Source: Paenibacillus sp. An7 (GTDB lineage Bacteria > Bacillota > Bacilli > Paenibacillales > Paenibacillaceae). Taken from it: a stretch of DNA of 64,000 nt. The translations under genes and the position numbers were made by a program. How positions within the stretch are numbered: the stretch's first letter is position 1; every line of letters begins with the position of its first letter. Location: positions 1 through 64,000 of the forward strand of contig NZ_WTWX01000020.1 of assembly GCF_009870785.1 (NCBI RefSeq), given 5' to 3'. The notes beneath the pieces were generated by a model that had not been told where the DNA came from, did not search any database, and saw nothing but the letters and a program-made list of their open reading frames with translations. Shown here piece by piece: positions 8,612-17,733 of the stretch.

Positions 8612-10129
8612 ATGACGAATACAAATCAAATAAATGGCCGCGGCCTCATCTTAATTGGTGTGCTGCTGGCCACATTTTTGTCTGCAATTGAAGGGACTGT
8701 GATCGGCCCTGCAGGACCAACGATCGTGAGCGATCTTGGTGATGTTTCGCTGCTAAGCTGGATCTTTACGTCCTACCTGCTGACGATGGCGGTCAGCACC
8801 CCGATATTTGGTAAAATTAGCGATCTGTACGGCAGAAAACCCGTGTTTCTCATCGGTGTAGCCTTGTTTTTATTAGGCAGTATACTATGCTGCTTTTCTG
8901 TAAATATGGAAAGTATGATTGCATTTCGTGCCATTCAGGGGATTGGAGCCGGGGCAGTAGTTCCTGTGACGTTCACTATTATCGGCGACATTTACAGTAT
9001 TGAAGAACGCGGCAAGGTGCAAGGATTGATCAGTTCGGTATGGGGAATTTCTTCGTTAGTTGGTCCCCTGATCGGCGGTTATTTTGTTGATTACCTGGGT
9101 TGGCAGTGGATCTTTGGATTTAATATTCCCTTTGGTCTTCTAGCGATGTGGTTTGTTGCCAGGTACTTTAAAGAAGAAGTAGTTAAACGAAATACGAAAA
9201 TCGACTTTGCTGGTGCTTTTACTTTTATTATTGGGATTACTTCGTTATTAATTGTACTCACACTCGGCGGTCAGTCTTACCCATGGACCTCACCGTTTAT
9301 TATTTTTCTACTTATTGGTGCAATCAGTGTTCTGATCTTATTTGTTTATATCGAAAGTAAAGCAGAGGAACCGCTTGTTCCGCTGAATCTATTCCGTATT
9401 CGGGATATTACCTTATCTAATATTTCTGGCATGCTCATCAGCGCTCTGCTTATTGGTCTTTCGAGTTACCTTCCCCTGTGGGTACAAGGAGTACGTGGAG
9501 GAAACGCTACTTCTTCCGGTTTAATGCTCGCGCCCATGTCAATTGGATGGTTAATCGGAGGAATTATTGCAGGCAGGCTTCTTGTGCGGCTCGGCTCACG
9601 TAAAACCACATTGATTGGGCTTACGGCTATTGTCATCGGTTCGGTTGGTTTACTATTTGTAGCGGCCAGCACACCAGAATGGGTGATGTATGTATATACT
9701 TTTATCTATGGTATTGGTTTTGGATTCTCTTTTACCGTGTTTACGATTATTGCCCAGTCTTCTGTAGGTCATCGTCAAAGAGGGGCTTCTACAGCGCTGA
9801 ATACTTTTACACGGACACTAGGACAAACCATCGGAGCTGCTGCGTTTGGTACTTGGTTAAATATGCGAATTGCCGCTCTTTCTGATGAATATCATTTGAC
9901 GCAGCAAGGCATCACACAAGCAGATATTAATCAAATCCTTGCTCCGCATGGCACGGCTACTATGCCAGATCATCTCAAGATGATGCTGCAAAATGTACTT
10001 GAACTCAGTTTACATTCACTTTTTGTTATTATGATGATCATCTCCGTTGTTGCTTTTCTTGTGACTGCTGGTCTGCGAAATGCAGCGCCTGAACCTGTGA
10101 CTGACGAAGACCAGTCGTTAACTCCATAA
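8612..10129 (+). CDS. MFS multidrug transporter, DHA2 (EmrB/QacA) family
   Basis: A 505-residue proton-driven exporter with about 14 hydrophobic segments. DHA2 landmarks: FLSAIEGTVIGPAGPTIVSDLG (motif D1 region), GKISDLYGRKPVFLIG (motif A), RAIQGIGAGAVVPVTFTIIGD (motif B), and GPLIGGYFVDYLGWQWIFGFNIPFG (motif C, antiporter). It likely exports drugs or toxic compounds, and the substrate is unknown. I prefer ATG 8612 with GAAGGT ten bases upstream over the GTG at 8576, which would add 12 charged residues. No regulator sits directly beside it. Confidence 0.9.
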   Translation: MTNTNQINGRGLILIGVLLATFLSAIEGTVIGPAGPTIVSDLGDVSLLSWIFTSYLLTMAVSTPIFGKISDLYGRKPVFLIGVALFLLGSILCCFSVNMESMIAFRAIQGIGAGAVVPVTFTIIGDIYSIEERGKVQGLISSVWGISSLVGPLIGGYFVDYLGWQWIFGFNIPFGLLAMWFVARYFKEEVVKRNTKIDFAGAFTFIIGITSLLIVLTLGGQSYPWTSPFIIFLLIGAISVLILFVYIESKAEEPLVPLNLFRIRDITLSNISGMLISALLIGLSSYLPLWVQGVRGGNATSSGLMLAPMSIGWLIGGIIAGRLLVRLGSRKTTLIGLTAIVIGSVGLLFVAASTPEWVMYVYTFIYGIGFGFSFTVFTIIAQSSVGHRQRGASTALNTFTRTLGQTIGAAAFGTWLNMRIAALSDEYHLTQQGITQADINQILAPHGTATMPDHLKMMLQNVLELSLHSLFVIMMIISVVAFLVTAGLRNAAPEPVTDEDQSLTP

Positions 10130-10247
10130 TCGATGTGATATTATTTTTTTCTTCCTCTTTCATAAATAGAAGCTAACAGCGGCATACTAAGAAACAGCGT
10201 GACAGGCATTCTTGAATTCTAGATATGATGAAGAGAGGATGAGCGAC

Positions 10248-10673
10248 GTGGAGGAACCTGCAATCCTGACTCAGTTTCCTGATCAGACAAAAGCTCGCGG
10301 AGCGTTTGAAACGTTACTAGAGCTAGGATATAAACCAGAAATGCTCGGGTCAGGTCTTATGGATGTAAAAATAGAGCAACAGGACATTACGACAGCTCTT
10401 GAAATCATCGAAGTTTTTGAAGGAAAGATACAGGATGAGAATGGGAATCGAGAGAGGATTACTCCTAGCTTCGATGCTAAAGATGATACCGAATTTGCAT
10501 ACCTGTCCATTCCGGCCCACACGGTCAATGAAGATTTAGATGAAGCTTATTTATCTGGACGGAGCGACAATCCTTTCGGAAATAACTTCCTGGAGGAAGA
10601 GCGTAATTATAGTACGGACTATGATGATTTTGGGGCAGCATACGGCGGCTTTTCGGGTAGTGTAAAAGCGTAA
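10248..10673 (+). CDS. Hypothetical acidic protein
   Basis: About 141 residues, not recognised. The first 60 residues (AILTQFPDQTKARGAFETLLELGYKPEML...DVKIEQQDITTALEIIEVFEGKI) look like one small alpha/beta unit of the ferredoxin-like kind. The rest is acidic and low in complexity, ending in a Gly/Tyr-rich tail. A GTG start at 10248 is favoured because AGAGAGG lies 9 bases before it; ATG 10239 abuts that site, and a TTG at 10212 has none. A strong terminator follows at once. Confidence 0.65.
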   Translation: MEEPAILTQFPDQTKARGAFETLLELGYKPEMLGSGLMDVKIEQQDITTALEIIEVFEGKIQDENGNRERITPSFDAKDDTEFAYLSIPAHTVNEDLDEAYLSGRSDNPFGNNFLEEERNYSTDYDDFGAAYGGFSGSVKA

Positions 10674-10677
10674 CAAT

Positions 10678-10721
10678 ACAAAAAAGAAGCGATCATTCCG
10701 CAATGATTGCTTCTTTTTTGT
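10678..10721. terminator. Bidirectional terminator
   Basis: ACAAAAAAGAAGC pairs perfectly with GCTTCTTTTTTGT, with further pairing of ATCATT and AATGAT inside. It lies between convergent genes and has A/T runs on both flanks. Confidence 0.9.
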
Positions 10722-10755
10722 ATGTGCATAGCTCTAATAGATCTTTAAGATCTGC

Positions 10756-12024
10756 TTAAGCTCCAGCAGTTTGTTCTGCGGCGTGTTTACCTGCGGTGTA
10801 TCCGGTGGAGAAGGCAGCCGTGATATTATATCCTCCGGTATAGCCGTGAATATCAAGAATTTCTCCGCAAAAATAAAGTCCTTGCATGAGCTTGGATTCC
10901 ATTGTTTTTGGGTATATCTCTTTTAAGTTTACTCCGCCTCCTGTCACAAATGCTTCAGCAAGAGAACGAGTTCCAGTTACGACAATAGGAAAACCTTTTA
11001 TTAGATTCGCAAGGGTTTCCATTGCACCTTTAGGAAGGTGGTGATATGTCGTATCTTCTTCAATCTCGGCTTTTGTCAGGATTACAGGGATAAGCCGCTC
11101 AGGAACAATTCCTTTCAGCGAGTTTTTGATCGCTTTTTTCGGCTCCTGTTCAAGTTTATATTTCAGTTCCTGTGTCATTTCTCCAAGAGATTTCGAGGGA
11201 TACAGATCAAGCTTCATCGTTACCTGATGTGAACCTGTTTTCTTCTGTACTTTACGAATAAACTGACTGCACCTTAGAGCTATAGGTCCAGATAAACCGA
11301 AATGAGTAAAAATCATATCTCCTTCATGACGAATGACGACTTTATCTTTTGCATCGTGAACCGAGAGGGCAACGCCCGATAAAGACAGTCCCTGCAGTTC
11401 TTTAGACTGAATGAAACGCTCGCCTGAAACAATAGGTACCTCAGTAGGGTATAATTCGGTTATGGTATGCCCCGCCGCTTCAGCCCATGGGTATCCATCC
11501 CCTGTAGAACCGGTTTGAGGTACTGATTTTCCTCCTGTCGCGACAATAACTGCTTCCGAACGAATCATCTTACCTGATGCAAGCTTCACCCCGGCAACCT
11601 TCTGATCCTCATACACAATTTCGGACACGGGTGAGTCCGTATAAATCTTTACCCCGAGAGCTGTTGCTTTTCCAATGAGTGCATCGACTACTGTCTTGGC
11701 CCGGTCGGATACCGGGAACATTCTTCCATTGTCTTCTTCTTTCAAAGCGATGCCAAGATCCTCAAAGAACCGCATAATTCCTCTGTTATCCATATGTTGA
11801 AAAGCACTGTACAAAAACTTTCCGTTTCCTGGTATATGGCGGATCAGCTCGTCTGGTTCTTTGGCATTAGTTACATTACAACGGCCGCCTCCAGAAATTC
11901 CAAGTTTCCGTCCAAGTTTATTACCTTTATCTATAAGAAGAACGGAAGCTCCATGTTCCGCTGCTGCAACAGAAGCCATAAGACCGGATGGTCCTCCGCC
12001 AATTACAATTACATTTACATTCAT
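10756..12024 (-). CDS. FAD-dependent oxidoreductase of the HI0933/YhiN (BaiN-like) family
   Basis: A 422-residue flavoprotein. It starts with the dinucleotide-binding motif VIGGGPSGLMASVAAAEHGASVLLIDKG and continues with GRKLGISGGGRCNVTN, the hallmark of the HI0933/YhiN group. AVIVATGGKSVPQTGSTGDGY and the C-terminal FVTGGGVNLKEI / LYFCGEILDIHGYTGGYN complete the FAD-binding fold. Some members reduce unsaturated bile-acid intermediates; the role in soil bacteria is unknown. ATG 12024 begins right at the Rossmann strand and has AAGAGG upstream, so the longer TTG-started version (12066) is not used. Confidence 0.88.
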   Translation of the reverse strand: MNVNVIVIGGGPSGLMASVAAAEHGASVLLIDKGNKLGRKLGISGGGRCNVTNAKEPDELIRHIPGNGKFLYSAFQHMDNRGIMRFFEDLGIALKEEDNGRMFPVSDRAKTVVDALIGKATALGVKIYTDSPVSEIVYEDQKVAGVKLASGKMIRSEAVIVATGGKSVPQTGSTGDGYPWAEAAGHTITELYPTEVPIVSGERFIQSKELQGLSLSGVALSVHDAKDKVVIRHEGDMIFTHFGLSGPIALRCSQFIRKVQKKTGSHQVTMKLDLYPSKSLGEMTQELKYKLEQEPKKAIKNSLKGIVPERLIPVILTKAEIEEDTTYHHLPKGAMETLANLIKGFPIVVTGTRSLAEAFVTGGGVNLKEIYPKTMESKLMQGLYFCGEILDIHGYTGGYNITAAFSTGYTAGKHAAEQTAGA

Positions 12025-12302
12025 TGTATGAATTAACCTCTTTCTATACCTTATTACGAACTTCAAAACCCTGGGCAGGTCTCAGGGTGGGTCTCTTATC
12101 TATCGTATCAGAACCATGAGATGAAGTCGAAACGATGTCGTAATTTGTTTTTATATGGAATAAAGACAAAAGAACTTGATGAATATCGGTATTTTTGCGT
12201 ATCTACACACAGAAAATATTGTAAAATAATGCCTGCTATGTTTTAATCAGGTTACACAAGGATGTGCCTCGGTAACGTTGCGCGAAGGAGGAATAACAGC
12301 CC

Positions 12303-13991
12303 ATGTTTGCGGTCAAAGGTATTTTGTTGCAAGTCCTGCTTGCTGGTATAACTCCGCTTTTATTTTTCCTGTTTTTAGGGCGACTCGGGACCGAATTTCA
12401 GGAGATGAAAAAAGCATCATCGTCTGTGCAGATCCAGCGTAGCTTACTGCTCTCTTGTTTTATTACGCTTTGCTTATGTTTTCTTTTTTCATCTGTCTTA
12501 TTAGAAAAGATATATCTGAATTTAAGTCTGATTCCCGTCACTTTATCCATCTTGTACGGATCCTACCCAATTGGGATTTTAATCTCGATGATCTCAATGG
12601 CAGCCTTCTTTTTTATCTCCGACTATTGGACAGAACCCGCTATCTTTTTGGGATCAGGTGCATTACTTTATCCTATCATGTTATTGTTCGTAAAATATTT
12701 TAAAAAAGCAAGTCTATCTAGTAAAAAGAAAATATTTTCAGTGATTTGGTTTTCTTACACGATTCCTTGTTATGGAATTGTTCTGTGGAAATATAATTTT
12801 GAGTGGACAGAACAGATTGAATATGCGCTTTATTCATCGCTATACATCTTTTCCTCACTGTTTGTTCTTCTAGCTGCAATTCATCTAATGGAAAAAATTT
12901 TGGTATATCACAGCTTTGCTGCTGAACTTGAAATCCGCTGGAAAGAATATCGTCATCAATTAGATATGAATGAACATTTATTAAATACCGTACCTGTGTC
13001 GGTCGTTGCATTTGACATGGAAGGGAATATTGTTAATGCCAATACACGGATGCTTACTCAGATGAAGACCAAGGAATTTATGCCAAATTCCCCTGAAGAA
13101 ATGATTGGAAAACGAATTGAAGCCATCATTGGTATTGAACATGGACTGCGTGTAACTGAACGAATTCGAAATGCAAGCCAAACTGGTGAGATCACCTCAG
13201 AGTACCTGAGAGTAGGAACTAGTACCTATTTCACTACCATATCTCCCGTTAAAAGTCCGATTAGCGGAAGAATGATCGGATCATCAATGGTTCTTCAGGA
13301 TATAACGGAACTTGAGACACTTCGAAATGAGCTTGCCCATGTAGAGAGGCTGGGTGTTGTCGGTCAAATGGCAGCCAGTATTACACATGAGGTGCGTAAT
13401 CCGATGGCTGTAGTCAGAGGATTTCTTCAGCTGCTTAGGGAGAAGAGCCCCCAGTCTCTTGATCATTATTACCATATTGTGATGGATGAATTAGATCGTG
13501 CAAACAGTATTATTAATGACTTTCTTTCTCTGGCTCAGAATCATGCTTCTGAAAAAGAAGAAGTTCATCTTCATCATATCATTAAGGAGCTGACTCCTTT
13601 ACTGCTCGCAGATGCAAACATGAGAGGTCAATCCATAGAAGTTATATTAGATGACAATATTCCAAGCAGATATGTTGACCCAAAGGAAATTAAACAGCTG
13701 ATACTGAACTTGGCACGTAACGGAATGGAAGCAATGGGGAATAAAGGAACGCTGATTATTAGTACGGCTTTGGATGAGGGAGATGTAAGACTCAGTGTAA
13801 GTGACAGTGGTGAGGGAATTCCTCTTGAAACGCAAAGTAAACTCTTCGAGCCATTTTTTACAACGAAATCAGAAGGAACGGGACTTGGTTTATCGTTATG
13901 CCGAGGCATCGCCGAAAGACATAATGCAATCATCAGAATTGAATCAGAAGAAGGGGGAGGCACTACTTTTCATGTGATTTTTAAAAAGTAA
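12303..13991 (+). CDS. Membrane PAS-domain sensor histidine kinase (sporulation-kinase-like)
   Basis: A 562-residue integral-membrane kinase. About six hydrophobic helices occupy residues 5-200 in the style of the 5TM sensor of KinB. A PAS domain follows (NTVPVSVVAFDMEGNIVNANTRM, about 225-335), then HisKA with the phosphorylated His in SITHEVRNPM and an HATPase with NLARNGMEAM, DSGEGIP, LFEPFFTTK and GTGLGLSL. No response regulator gene is adjacent, so it is an orphan kinase, as are the Bacillaceae and Paenibacillus kinases that feed the Spo0 phosphorelay. That role is inference. GAAGGAGG lies about 11 bases before ATG 12303. Confidence 0.9.
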   Translation: MFAVKGILLQVLLAGITPLLFFLFLGRLGTEFQEMKKASSSVQIQRSLLLSCFITLCLCFLFSSVLLEKIYLNLSLIPVTLSILYGSYPIGILISMISMAAFFFISDYWTEPAIFLGSGALLYPIMLLFVKYFKKASLSSKKKIFSVIWFSYTIPCYGIVLWKYNFEWTEQIEYALYSSLYIFSSLFVLLAAIHLMEKILVYHSFAAELEIRWKEYRHQLDMNEHLLNTVPVSVVAFDMEGNIVNANTRMLTQMKTKEFMPNSPEEMIGKRIEAIIGIEHGLRVTERIRNASQTGEITSEYLRVGTSTYFTTISPVKSPISGRMIGSSMVLQDITELETLRNELAHVERLGVVGQMAASITHEVRNPMAVVRGFLQLLREKSPQSLDHYYHIVMDELDRANSIINDFLSLAQNHASEKEEVHLHHIIKELTPLLLADANMRGQSIEVILDDNIPSRYVDPKEIKQLILNLARNGMEAMGNKGTLIISTALDEGDVRLSVSDSGEGIPLETQSKLFEPFFTTKSEGTGLGLSLCRGIAERHNAIIRIESEEGGGTTFHVIFKK

Positions 13992-14172
13992 TAAGATGGC
14001 GACCTGTTTAATTAAGGGCAGATTCGTGTATCAATACATAAGAACTTAGGGGCATAAGTTAAGAGGGGATAAAAAACCTGATTCAGAGTCATAATAAGTT
14101 TGCCATCATGCTTTAAGGTGTGTGGCTTAAGCATAATAGATAACTTTGTGACGAAGAGAGGAGGGATTCCCT

Positions 14173-14289
14173 GTGTCAAAAAATGATTCTAAACAACAAC
14201 AGCTGCAAAAGGAATCCAACAAAAAGAGCCATTCTAAAGGTCAAGTAACGGACAAGAAGCTGCAAGGTGACAATTTCCCTGCAACCTAG
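14173..14289 (+). CDS. 38-residue hydrophilic protein, probable small spore protein
   Basis: A short ORF, GTG at 14173 to TAG at 14287-14289, preceded by the near-perfect ribosome binding site GAGAGGAGGG eight bases upstream. The product is rich in Lys, Gln, Ser and Asn (starts MSKNDSKQQQLQKES, ends DKKLQGDNFPAT) with no hydrophobic core. That composition is like the minor small acid-soluble spore proteins. I do not claim a family. It lies between a likely sporulation kinase and brxA. A hairpin at about 14108-14134 upstream could be the end of the kinase transcript. Confidence 0.65.
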   Translation: MSKNDSKQQQLQKESNKKSHSKGQVTDKKLQGDNFPAT

Positions 14290-14358
14290 GTTGCAAAGTA
14301 TTCAAATCCTTGTGTATCTATGAAGAGGATCCAAGGTTTGATGAGCTTTCATCCTCCC

Positions 14359-14386
14359 TTGCGTTCACAACTTATGAATGTATAAT
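14359..14386 (+). promoter_or_regulatory. Promoter of the bacilliredoxin gene
   Basis: TTGCGT at 14359-14364 and TATAAT at 14381-14386 with a 16-base spacer, 67 bases upstream of the brxA start. Confidence 0.55.
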
Positions 14387-14453
14387 AAGGTTAGCATCGA
14401 TTTTTAAAAGTGATTAATCTAATATACAGATATTCATAAGGAGTGAATAGAAC

Positions 14454-14888
14454 ATGTCTATGTCTTTTGATCAATACATGAGAGATATGGTTCAGCCAAT
14501 GAGGGATGAACTTACAAACCTTGGTATAAAGGAACTTCGCACTGCGGAAGAAGTAGAAGCGAATTTGCCAGAAGCAAAAGGAACAACACTGGTCGTTGTC
14601 AATTCTGTATGCGGATGCGCAGCAGGTCAAGCACGTCCTGGAGTTGGTAAAGCACTGGAAAATGAGGTGAAACCGGATCATTTATTCACCGTATTTGCAG
14701 GCCAAGATAAGGAAGCAACAGCAAAAGCGCGTGAGTACTTTGCTCCGTATCCACCATCATCTCCTTCTATAGCCCTGCTCAAGGACGGGGAACTTGTACA
14801 CTTTATCGAACGTCATCAGGTAGAAAATCGTTCTGCAGAAGAGATTGCAGATGATCTGACAGACGCTTTTAATCGTTACTGCAAATAG
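14454..14888 (+). CDS. brxA: Bacilliredoxin (BrxA/BrxB family, YphP/YqiW)
   Basis: A 144-residue thioredoxin-fold protein of the DUF1094 family, which removes bacillithiol from proteins oxidised under hypochlorite or disulfide stress. The family's unusual CXC active site is seen as Cys53-Gly-Cys55 in VVVNSVCGCAAGQARPGV. Length equals that of B. subtilis YphP (144). Whether it is the A or B paralogue cannot be told from one copy. TAAGGAG precedes the ATG; a second ATG lies two codons downstream. It implies that the host makes bacillithiol. Confidence 0.92.
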   Translation: MSMSFDQYMRDMVQPMRDELTNLGIKELRTAEEVEANLPEAKGTTLVVVNSVCGCAAGQARPGVGKALENEVKPDHLFTVFAGQDKEATAKAREYFAPYPPSSPSIALLKDGELVHFIERHQVENRSAEEIADDLTDAFNRYCK

Positions 14889-14899
14889 TTAGTTACATA

Positions 14900-14946
14900 A
14901 CGCCCCTAGGTTTTCGGTTAAAACCCGAACGCTCTTGGGGCGTTTT
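14900..14946 (+). terminator. Terminator of brxA
   Basis: ACGCCCC pairs with GGGGCGT around an inner GGTTTT/AAAACC stem, followed by a T-rich tract. Confidence 0.8.
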
Positions 14947-15001
14947 GGCTTTTTCTTTTCTTATTGCCTTTAAATATCATGGAGAAACCGAGGTGTGGAT
15001 G

Positions 15002-15811
15002 ATGAGTTTACAAGAACAAATCATTGCTGAATTAAAAGTAAAGAAAAGCATTAACCCGGAAGAAGAAGTTCGTAAACGTGTGGATTTTCTAAAGGACTAT
15101 GTAAAACAATCACATACGAAGGGACTTCTCATTGCGATTAGCGGTGGACTTGATAGTGCAGTGGCAGCAGGACTATGTAAACTAGCAACCGATGAACTCA
15201 CGAAGGAAACAGGGGAAGAATACAAAACCCTTGGCGTATTCCAACCATACGGCGAACAGGCGGATATTGAACATAGTTATGCTACGGCGAAAGCATTTGA
15301 CCTTAAATATACAGTGGAGACGAATATTGAAGAAGCTGTGAATGAAATCGCACTTGAAGTGGAGCATGGTTTTAAAAAGATGGGGATGTCTCGTCATATG
15401 TCACCGCAGGGCAAAGGAAATGTAAAAGCGAGAACACGAATGGTTATGCAATATGCATTATCTTTCGAAATGAATCTGCTCGTTGTGGGTACAGACCATG
15501 CGTCAGAAGCGATTACTGGATTCTATACAAAATGGGGAGATGGTGCAGTTGACATCACTCCGCTATCTAGTCTGAATAAACGTCAAATTCGCCAGGTTGC
15601 TGCTCATATTGGTGTACCTGATGAGATTATTAATAAGGCACCTACAGCAGGACTATGGGAAGGCCAAACCGATGAGGATGAACTGGGAATTTCCTATGAA
15701 GATAACAGCGATTATCTGGAAGGAAAAGAAATTCCTGCGGAAGCAAAAGAGAAGCTCGAAGCAGCTTATCAGCGTACCGGCCACAAACGTAATGCGATTC
15801 CAGGCATTTAA
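15002..15811 (+). CDS. nadE: NH3-dependent NAD(+) synthetase
   Basis: A 269-residue enzyme that amidates nicotinate adenine dinucleotide with ATP and ammonia, the last step of NAD synthesis. The pyrophosphatase loop ISGGLDSAVAAG (residues 46-57) is clear, and GTDHASEAITGFYTKWGDGAVDITPLSSLNKRQIR and KAPTAGLWEGQTDEDELGISY are typical of the short, glutaminase-free form; B. subtilis NadE has 272 residues. GAGGTG lies 7 bases before ATG 15002 (another ATG is one codon earlier). An in-frame extension to 14945 overlaps the brxA terminator and is rejected. Confidence 0.96.
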   Translation: MSLQEQIIAELKVKKSINPEEEVRKRVDFLKDYVKQSHTKGLLIAISGGLDSAVAAGLCKLATDELTKETGEEYKTLGVFQPYGEQADIEHSYATAKAFDLKYTVETNIEEAVNEIALEVEHGFKKMGMSRHMSPQGKGNVKARTRMVMQYALSFEMNLLVVGTDHASEAITGFYTKWGDGAVDITPLSSLNKRQIRQVAAHIGVPDEIINKAPTAGLWEGQTDEDELGISYEDNSDYLEGKEIPAEAKEKLEAAYQRTGHKRNAIPGI

Positions 15812-15854
15812 CACATTACTATAATTACGATAGGGAAGTCTTACGTATATGTTG

Positions 15855-15895
15855 CCCCCGTTATTTCTGGCTTATGCCGAAAACGGGGGTTTTTG
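15855..15895 (+). terminator. Terminator of nadE
   Basis: CCCCCGTT...TTTC pairs with GAAA...CGGGGG, followed by five Ts. Confidence 0.85.
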
Positions 15896-15973
15896 TCATC
15901 TCTAGAACATAGATTCTAGTGAGTCAGACTGTTACAATAGATGGGACTTCATATAGAAGGGTGGTGATCTCAG

Positions 15974-16381
15974 ATGATTTATGGCATCGGCAATGATGTA
16001 CTGGAAACAGAGCGAATTCGGCGTATTTTAGAAAGTGATCGGAGAATATCGTTTATTAACAGGCTTCTGACGAAAAAAGAGCAGGATCTTCTTTTTACAC
16101 GAAATAAAAATGAGCTGGCTTATGTCTCGGGACGATTTGCTGCTAAAGAAGCGATAACAAAAGCATTTGGCTGCGGAATCGGAAAAACGATTGGTTTTCA
16201 AGATCTCGAAATTTTGCCTGATGAGAAGGGGAAACCTGTTGTTTCATTAACTGCAGATGCTTGGCAGCGTCTTGATCTCACCGGGGAACAGGAGTATCTT
16301 ATTCATCTGAGTATTTCACATCAACCCGCTGTAGCCGCAGCTTTTGCGATTGTGGAACGAATAGACAAAACGGCAGATTAA
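15974..16381 (+). CDS. acpS: Holo-[acyl-carrier-protein] synthase
   Basis: A 135-residue phosphopantetheinyl transferase that moves 4'-phosphopantetheine from CoA to a serine of acyl carrier protein, making it active for fatty-acid synthesis. Signature: GIGNDVLETERI (the Mg-binding Asp) and FAAKEAITKAFG (the Glu-Lys motif), with ISHQPAVAAAFAIV at the end. Length is slightly above the usual 120-125. GAAGGGTGG precedes ATG 15974. mutY follows 48 bases later without a terminator between, so the two are probably co-transcribed. Confidence 0.95.
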   Translation: MIYGIGNDVLETERIRRILESDRRISFINRLLTKKEQDLLFTRNKNELAYVSGRFAAKEAITKAFGCGIGKTIGFQDLEILPDEKGKPVVSLTADAWQRLDLTGEQEYLIHLSISHQPAVAAAFAIVERIDKTAD

Positions 16382-16429
16382 TGTAGCTTTCGATAGATGT
16401 ACAAACAAGGATGGGAGAACAAACAGGAA

Positions 16430-17575
16430 ATGGATCAACGTATAGCAAAACAATACTTCAGCACGGAGCTGCTGAATTGGTATATGCAGAATAAACGGGA
16501 TTTGCCTTGGCGTCGCCATCGCAACCCTTATTATATTTGGGTATCTGAAATTATGCTTCAGCAAACCAGGGTAGAAACCGTTAAACCTTATTTTGAACGG
16601 TTCATTACTCGCTTTCCGGCTCTGACGGACCTGGCCGAAGCACCAGAGGAAGATGTGCTGAAGCTTTGGGAAGGGCTTGGTTATTATTCTCGCGCACGCA
16701 ACCTTCAAGCGGCAGCAAAGCAAGTCCTTGAGCTCCATGGGGGAGAGGTGCCTAATGAAAAGGATGCCGTATTTAACCTCAAGGGAGTAGGTCCGTATAC
16801 AGCAGGTGCCATTCTCAGTATTGCTTTTAATCAGCCTGAGCCTGCTGTGGATGGAAATGTTATGCGGGTATTATCGCGGTACTTTCTAATTGAAGATGAT
16901 ATTATGAAAGGCAGTACGCGGGTCAAAATGGAGACTTTGGCGGCGGAGCTTATTCCGCAAGGGCGAGCAGGTGACTTTAATCAAGCACTGATGGAACTGG
17001 GCGCTCTTGTATGTACACCGAAATCACCGCATTGTCTGACTTGTCCTGTGATGGAGATGTGCAAAGGACGGCTTGAAGGCAGAGAAGATACTTTGCCTGT
17101 GAAGAAGAAAGCAAAACCTCCTCGCCCAGAGCAGCGCATTGCAGCCTTAGTTACAGGGACTTCAACAAACGAAGGTAAGATTCTTGTTCGTCAGCGTCCG
17201 CAAACTGGGCTGCTTGCTAGAATGTGGGAGCTGCCGCATGTACTTGCTTCTATGCCAGGCGGACTTGCTTCACAGGTGCCGGATGAGCCGGCTATGGACA
17301 TGATGAAAGGTCATCTGCTAGAAGAAGGTTACGCGGTAAATCCAAAAGAGTTCTGGAAGATTGCGGAGCATACATTTAGTCATATTCATTGGAATCTTCA
17401 AGTGTATCACTGTGAACAGACAGAACATATAGTAAGCCCTGCGATGGTAGCAGAGAGAAACGAATCTTATAAGACCGAAGGGTATGTCTATAAGTGGATT
17501 GGACCTAAAGATATGGAAACCATGGCTTTTCCGAATGTATTCCTGAAATTAATTAAAGAACATTTTGCCTTATAA
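16430..17575 (+). CDS. mutY: A/G-specific adenine glycosylase
   Basis: A 381-residue base-excision repair enzyme that removes adenine paired with 8-oxoguanine. Catalytic Glu40 lies in WVSEIMLQQTRVETV, the helix-hairpin-helix is LKGVGPYTAGAIL, and the catalytic Asp is Asp141 in PAVDGNVMRV. The 4Fe-4S loop is perfect: Cys195-X6-Cys202-X2-Cys205-X5-Cys211. The C-terminal part (from about 230) is the NUDIX-like 8-oxoG reader (QRPQTGLLARMWELP, then EHTFSHIHW). ATG 16430 is preferred to 16397, which lacks any ribosome binding site; GGGAG lies 12 bases upstream of 16430. Confidence 0.95.
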   Translation: MDQRIAKQYFSTELLNWYMQNKRDLPWRRHRNPYYIWVSEIMLQQTRVETVKPYFERFITRFPALTDLAEAPEEDVLKLWEGLGYYSRARNLQAAAKQVLELHGGEVPNEKDAVFNLKGVGPYTAGAILSIAFNQPEPAVDGNVMRVLSRYFLIEDDIMKGSTRVKMETLAAELIPQGRAGDFNQALMELGALVCTPKSPHCLTCPVMEMCKGRLEGREDTLPVKKKAKPPRPEQRIAALVTGTSTNEGKILVRQRPQTGLLARMWELPHVLASMPGGLASQVPDEPAMDMMKGHLLEEGYAVNPKEFWKIAEHTFSHIHWNLQVYHCEQTEHIVSPAMVAERNESYKTEGYVYKWIGPKDMETMAFPNVFLKLIKEHFAL

Positions 17576-17596
17576 ATATAAATATTTCTTACACTA

Positions 17597-17625
17597 AGCC
17601 TGCTTCGTTGAAGCAGGCTTTTTCT
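17597..17625 (+). terminator. Terminator of the acpS-mutY unit
   Basis: Perfect 10-bp stem AGCCTGCTTC / GAAGCAGGCT with a 3-base loop, followed by TTTTCTT. Confidence 0.9.
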
Positions 17626-17733
17626 TCTGTTAACGAAAAATAAATTAATTGCATAAAATGGAATTTAATGTTATAAAATAAGGTGAGTATACTCCATACA
17701 GAGTATGAATCTAGGAAAAGAGGAATTTCCGCA

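Noticed and set aside
14945..15001. N-terminal extension of nadE from 14945
   Set aside because: It lies on the brxA terminator, has no ribosome binding site, and exceeds the family length.
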